NCBI GenBank assembly: GCA_023140635.1
Contig: JAGLLG010000023.1
Location: forward strand, 1-14,293
DNA: 14,293 nt
Direction of reading: 5' to 3'
Origin: Candidatus Pacearchaeota archaeon
GTDB lineage: Archaea; Nanobdellota; Nanobdellia; Pacearchaeales; GW2011-AR1
This document shows, piece after piece, positions 13,320 through 14,293 of this stretch. The notes below the pieces were generated by a model, which made no database searches, had not been told where the DNA came from, and saw only the letters and a program-made list of their open reading frames with translations. Positions within the stretch are counted from its first letter, which is position 1, and every line of letters begins with the position of its first letter. A program made the position numbers and the translations under genes.

Positions 13320-14208
13320 CAAGATAGTGTATAGCCCGGTGACATATGTCACCATCAAAATAATTTTCAAAATCATTGAAAACATCTCCCGGACTTTTTC
13401 CTTCCAAGCTTGTATGAGGTCTGAAATGATTATATCTCATCCGAAACAATTCTAAATCCTTATTGCAAAAATTCAACTCAGCCTTCAAGGTCTGGAACAA
13501 TCTCTCAACCTTTCCAGAAGTCGTTGGAGAATGAACTGCCGTTCTGATATGTTCAATACCTCGCTTCCTACATTTTCTATCAAACCTAGAATGCTTACTT
13601 TTTAATCCATAAGCCGAACCGTTATCCGAAAGAATTTGTTTAGGCTTTCCATATTTCTCAATTGCATCATCAATCACTTTCATGACAGCGTCGGTTGTAA
13701 CTGATTTCATTACAACCATGGCAATGGAATATCTTGAACAATCATCCACAATCGATAAAACCCATTTGCCCTCGACTTTCTGGTCGCTGTGATCAATTTG
13801 CCAAAGAGAATTCGGATGTCCTCTTTGCCAGCGGACATATTTAACTCGCTTCTTTTTTCGTTTACTTGGATTTGTTAATTTATGCTTATTGAGAATCTTA
13901 TTAACCATCCAATGTCCAACCGGAACATAATTAGTAATTTTATTTTCCCCCCAACCAGTTTTCTTTCTTAATGAGATTATCTTATTCTCGATATCCTTCG
14001 AGAGTTTGTAATAAATTGTCTTTGGCTTTCTTGATTCATCCTTCATATCCCAATTATCAAAATTGTCCAATCTATTCGTCCATCTCTTCAGAGTTCTAAT
14101 TGTTGTTTGATAATTATATTTTGCTTTTAGAATTATTTTACATTGAGAGTAAGAATGTCCTGCAAATTTTAGCTTGAAAAACTCTTTTCTTATTAGCTCT
14201 TTTTTCAT
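13237..14208 (-). CDS. IS481-like DDE transposase
   Basis: A 323-residue frame. The N-terminal part (about 1-65) is a helix-turn-helix (HSYSQCKIILKAKYN, TIRTLKRW), followed by a second DNA-binding region and a basic stretch (115-128). The integrase core has the catalytic triad D139 (LWQIDHSD), D195 (ILSDNGSAYG) and E235 (SGKVERLFQTLK), then NHFRPHTSLEGKSP (260-273). The core is complete, so the enzyme may be active. The frame has no stop inside the element. It reads through the terminal repeat as GDICHR (286-291) and continues about 30 residues into flanking DNA, antisense to the signal peptidase gene, where it ends. The conserved domain finishes near residue 285, so the tail is probably dispensable. 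A 12-bp inverted repeat surrounds the start codon. Confidence 0.9.
   Translation of the reverse strand: MKKELIRKEFFKLKFAGHSYSQCKIILKAKYNYQTTIRTLKRWTNRLDNFDNWDMKDESRKPKTIYYKLSKDIENKIISLRKKTGWGENKITNYVPVGHWMVNKILNKHKLTNPSKRKKKRVKYVRWQRGHPNSLWQIDHSDQKVEGKWVLSIVDDCSRYSIAMVVMKSVTTDAVMKVIDDAIEKYGKPKQILSDNGSAYGLKSKHSRFDRKCRKRGIEHIRTAVHSPTTSGKVERLFQTLKAELNFCNKDLELFRMRYNHFRPHTSLEGKSPGDVFNDFENYFDGDICHRAIHYLVIYTNLCPSEPLFLQRKLTLPNQQKAP
13335..13352 (+). repeat. Left terminal inverted repeat of the insertion sequence
   Basis: CCCGGTGACATATGTCAC, perfectly inverted relative to 14269-14286. The internal GGTGACATATGTCACC (13338-13353) is itself a perfect 16-bp palindrome, and the transposase frame reads through it. 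Confidence 0.88.
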
Positions 14209-14224
14209 AAACTAAGAAAAGAGT
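14181..14224 (-). repeat. 12-bp inverted repeat enclosing the transposase start codon
   Basis: ACTCTTTTCTTA (14181-14192) and TAAGAAAAGAGT (14213-14224) are perfect inverted copies separated by 20 bases. In the transposase mRNA the AUG (14208-14206) would lie in the loop of this hairpin. It may limit translation, as fold-back structures do in some insertion sequences. Confidence 0.65.
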
Positions 14225-14248
14225 TTGTTTGGAAATTGATTTGTGTGA

Positions 14249-14256
14249 TTTAATAT
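14249..14256 (-). promoter_or_regulatory. Possible transposase promoter
   Basis: The minus strand reads ATTAAATC. Transcription would begin near 14228, just before the 12-bp hairpin, about 20 nt ahead of the ATG. Weak match. Confidence 0.3.
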
Positions 14257-14268
14257 GTATGTTGGCTA

Positions 14269-14286
14269 GTGACATATGTCACCGGG
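14269..14286 (-). repeat. Right terminal inverted repeat of the insertion sequence
   Basis: GTGACATATGTCACCGGG, the perfect inverted partner of 13335-13352. Seven further bases lead to the end of the window and finish in ACA, the complement of the left TGT tip. Confidence 0.88.
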
Positions 14287-14293
14287 GAGCACA

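Larger units (their letters stand above)
13328..14293. mobile_element. IS481-like insertion sequence, about 966 bp
   Basis: The transposase gene is bracketed by terminal inverted repeats. Read inward, the left end starts TGTATAGCCC and the right end TGTGCTCCCC, then both continue GGTGACATATGTCAC. They match at 21 of 25 bases, and TGT at both tips agrees with IS481-family ends. About 966 bp is a normal length for the family. The right tip falls on the last base of the window, so no target duplication can be checked there. The outer boundary is inferred from the TGT; the 18-bp core repeat is certain. Confidence 0.8.

Overview
The window reads as chromosomal DNA of an AT-rich archaeon, most likely a small-genome DPANN lineage of the Woesearchaeota/Pacearchaeota kind; the exact taxon cannot be fixed from the sequence. 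The archaeal assignment rests on a type II methionine aminopeptidase, a VAT-type Cdc48 with a double-psi-barrel N-domain, a Ser/His (ER/archaeal-type) signal peptidase, a zinc ribbon-AbrB regulator, and TATA boxes centred about 25 nt upstream of start codons (leaderless transcripts). Several genes inside the minus-strand cluster instead have GGAG-type Shine-Dalgarno sequences.

Layout: (1) 1-1854: the N-terminus of a GyrI-like ligand-binding protein and an unrecognised coiled-coil protein with a PAS-like middle, both on the minus strand, then the methionine aminopeptidase gene on the plus strand. (2) 1877-5726: a bacterial-style grpE-dnaK-dnaJ cluster on the minus strand. It faces a small winged-helix regulator across a promoter region that holds a tandem 19-bp repeat and a TGTTG/CAACA palindrome, probably the heat-shock control circuit. 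(3) 5752-9727: a minus-strand metal-cluster module. In transcription order it is a DUF5320 protein, a CDF cation transporter with a zinc-ribbon tail, a DUF134 regulator with the same zinc-ribbon tail, a NifX/orange-protein-like protein, and two MinD-type ATPases with inserted ferredoxin domains. It resembles the bacterial ORP gene set; no nitrogenase gene is visible. (4) 9839-12157: cdc48, whose two ATPase domains share an almost identical 84-bp DNA block. (5) 12272-13319: a zinc ribbon-AbrB regulator and a signal peptidase, divergently transcribed from adjacent TATA boxes. (6) 13328-14293: an IS481-like insertion sequence with 18-bp terminal inverted repeats that contain a perfect 16-bp palindrome. 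Its outer end coincides with the end of the window.

Much of the content concerns protein quality: DnaK/DnaJ/GrpE folding, Cdc48 unfolding, N-terminal Met removal and signal-peptide cleavage. The second theme is metal and Fe-S handling. The best candidates for something undescribed are the chaperone regulator with its compact double operator, and the ORP-like module in which a transporter and a transcription factor carry the same zinc ribbon while one of the paired ATPases has lost half the ligands of its first Fe-S cluster. No tRNA, rRNA or CRISPR array was recognised, and no gene-free stretch exceeds 300 bases.
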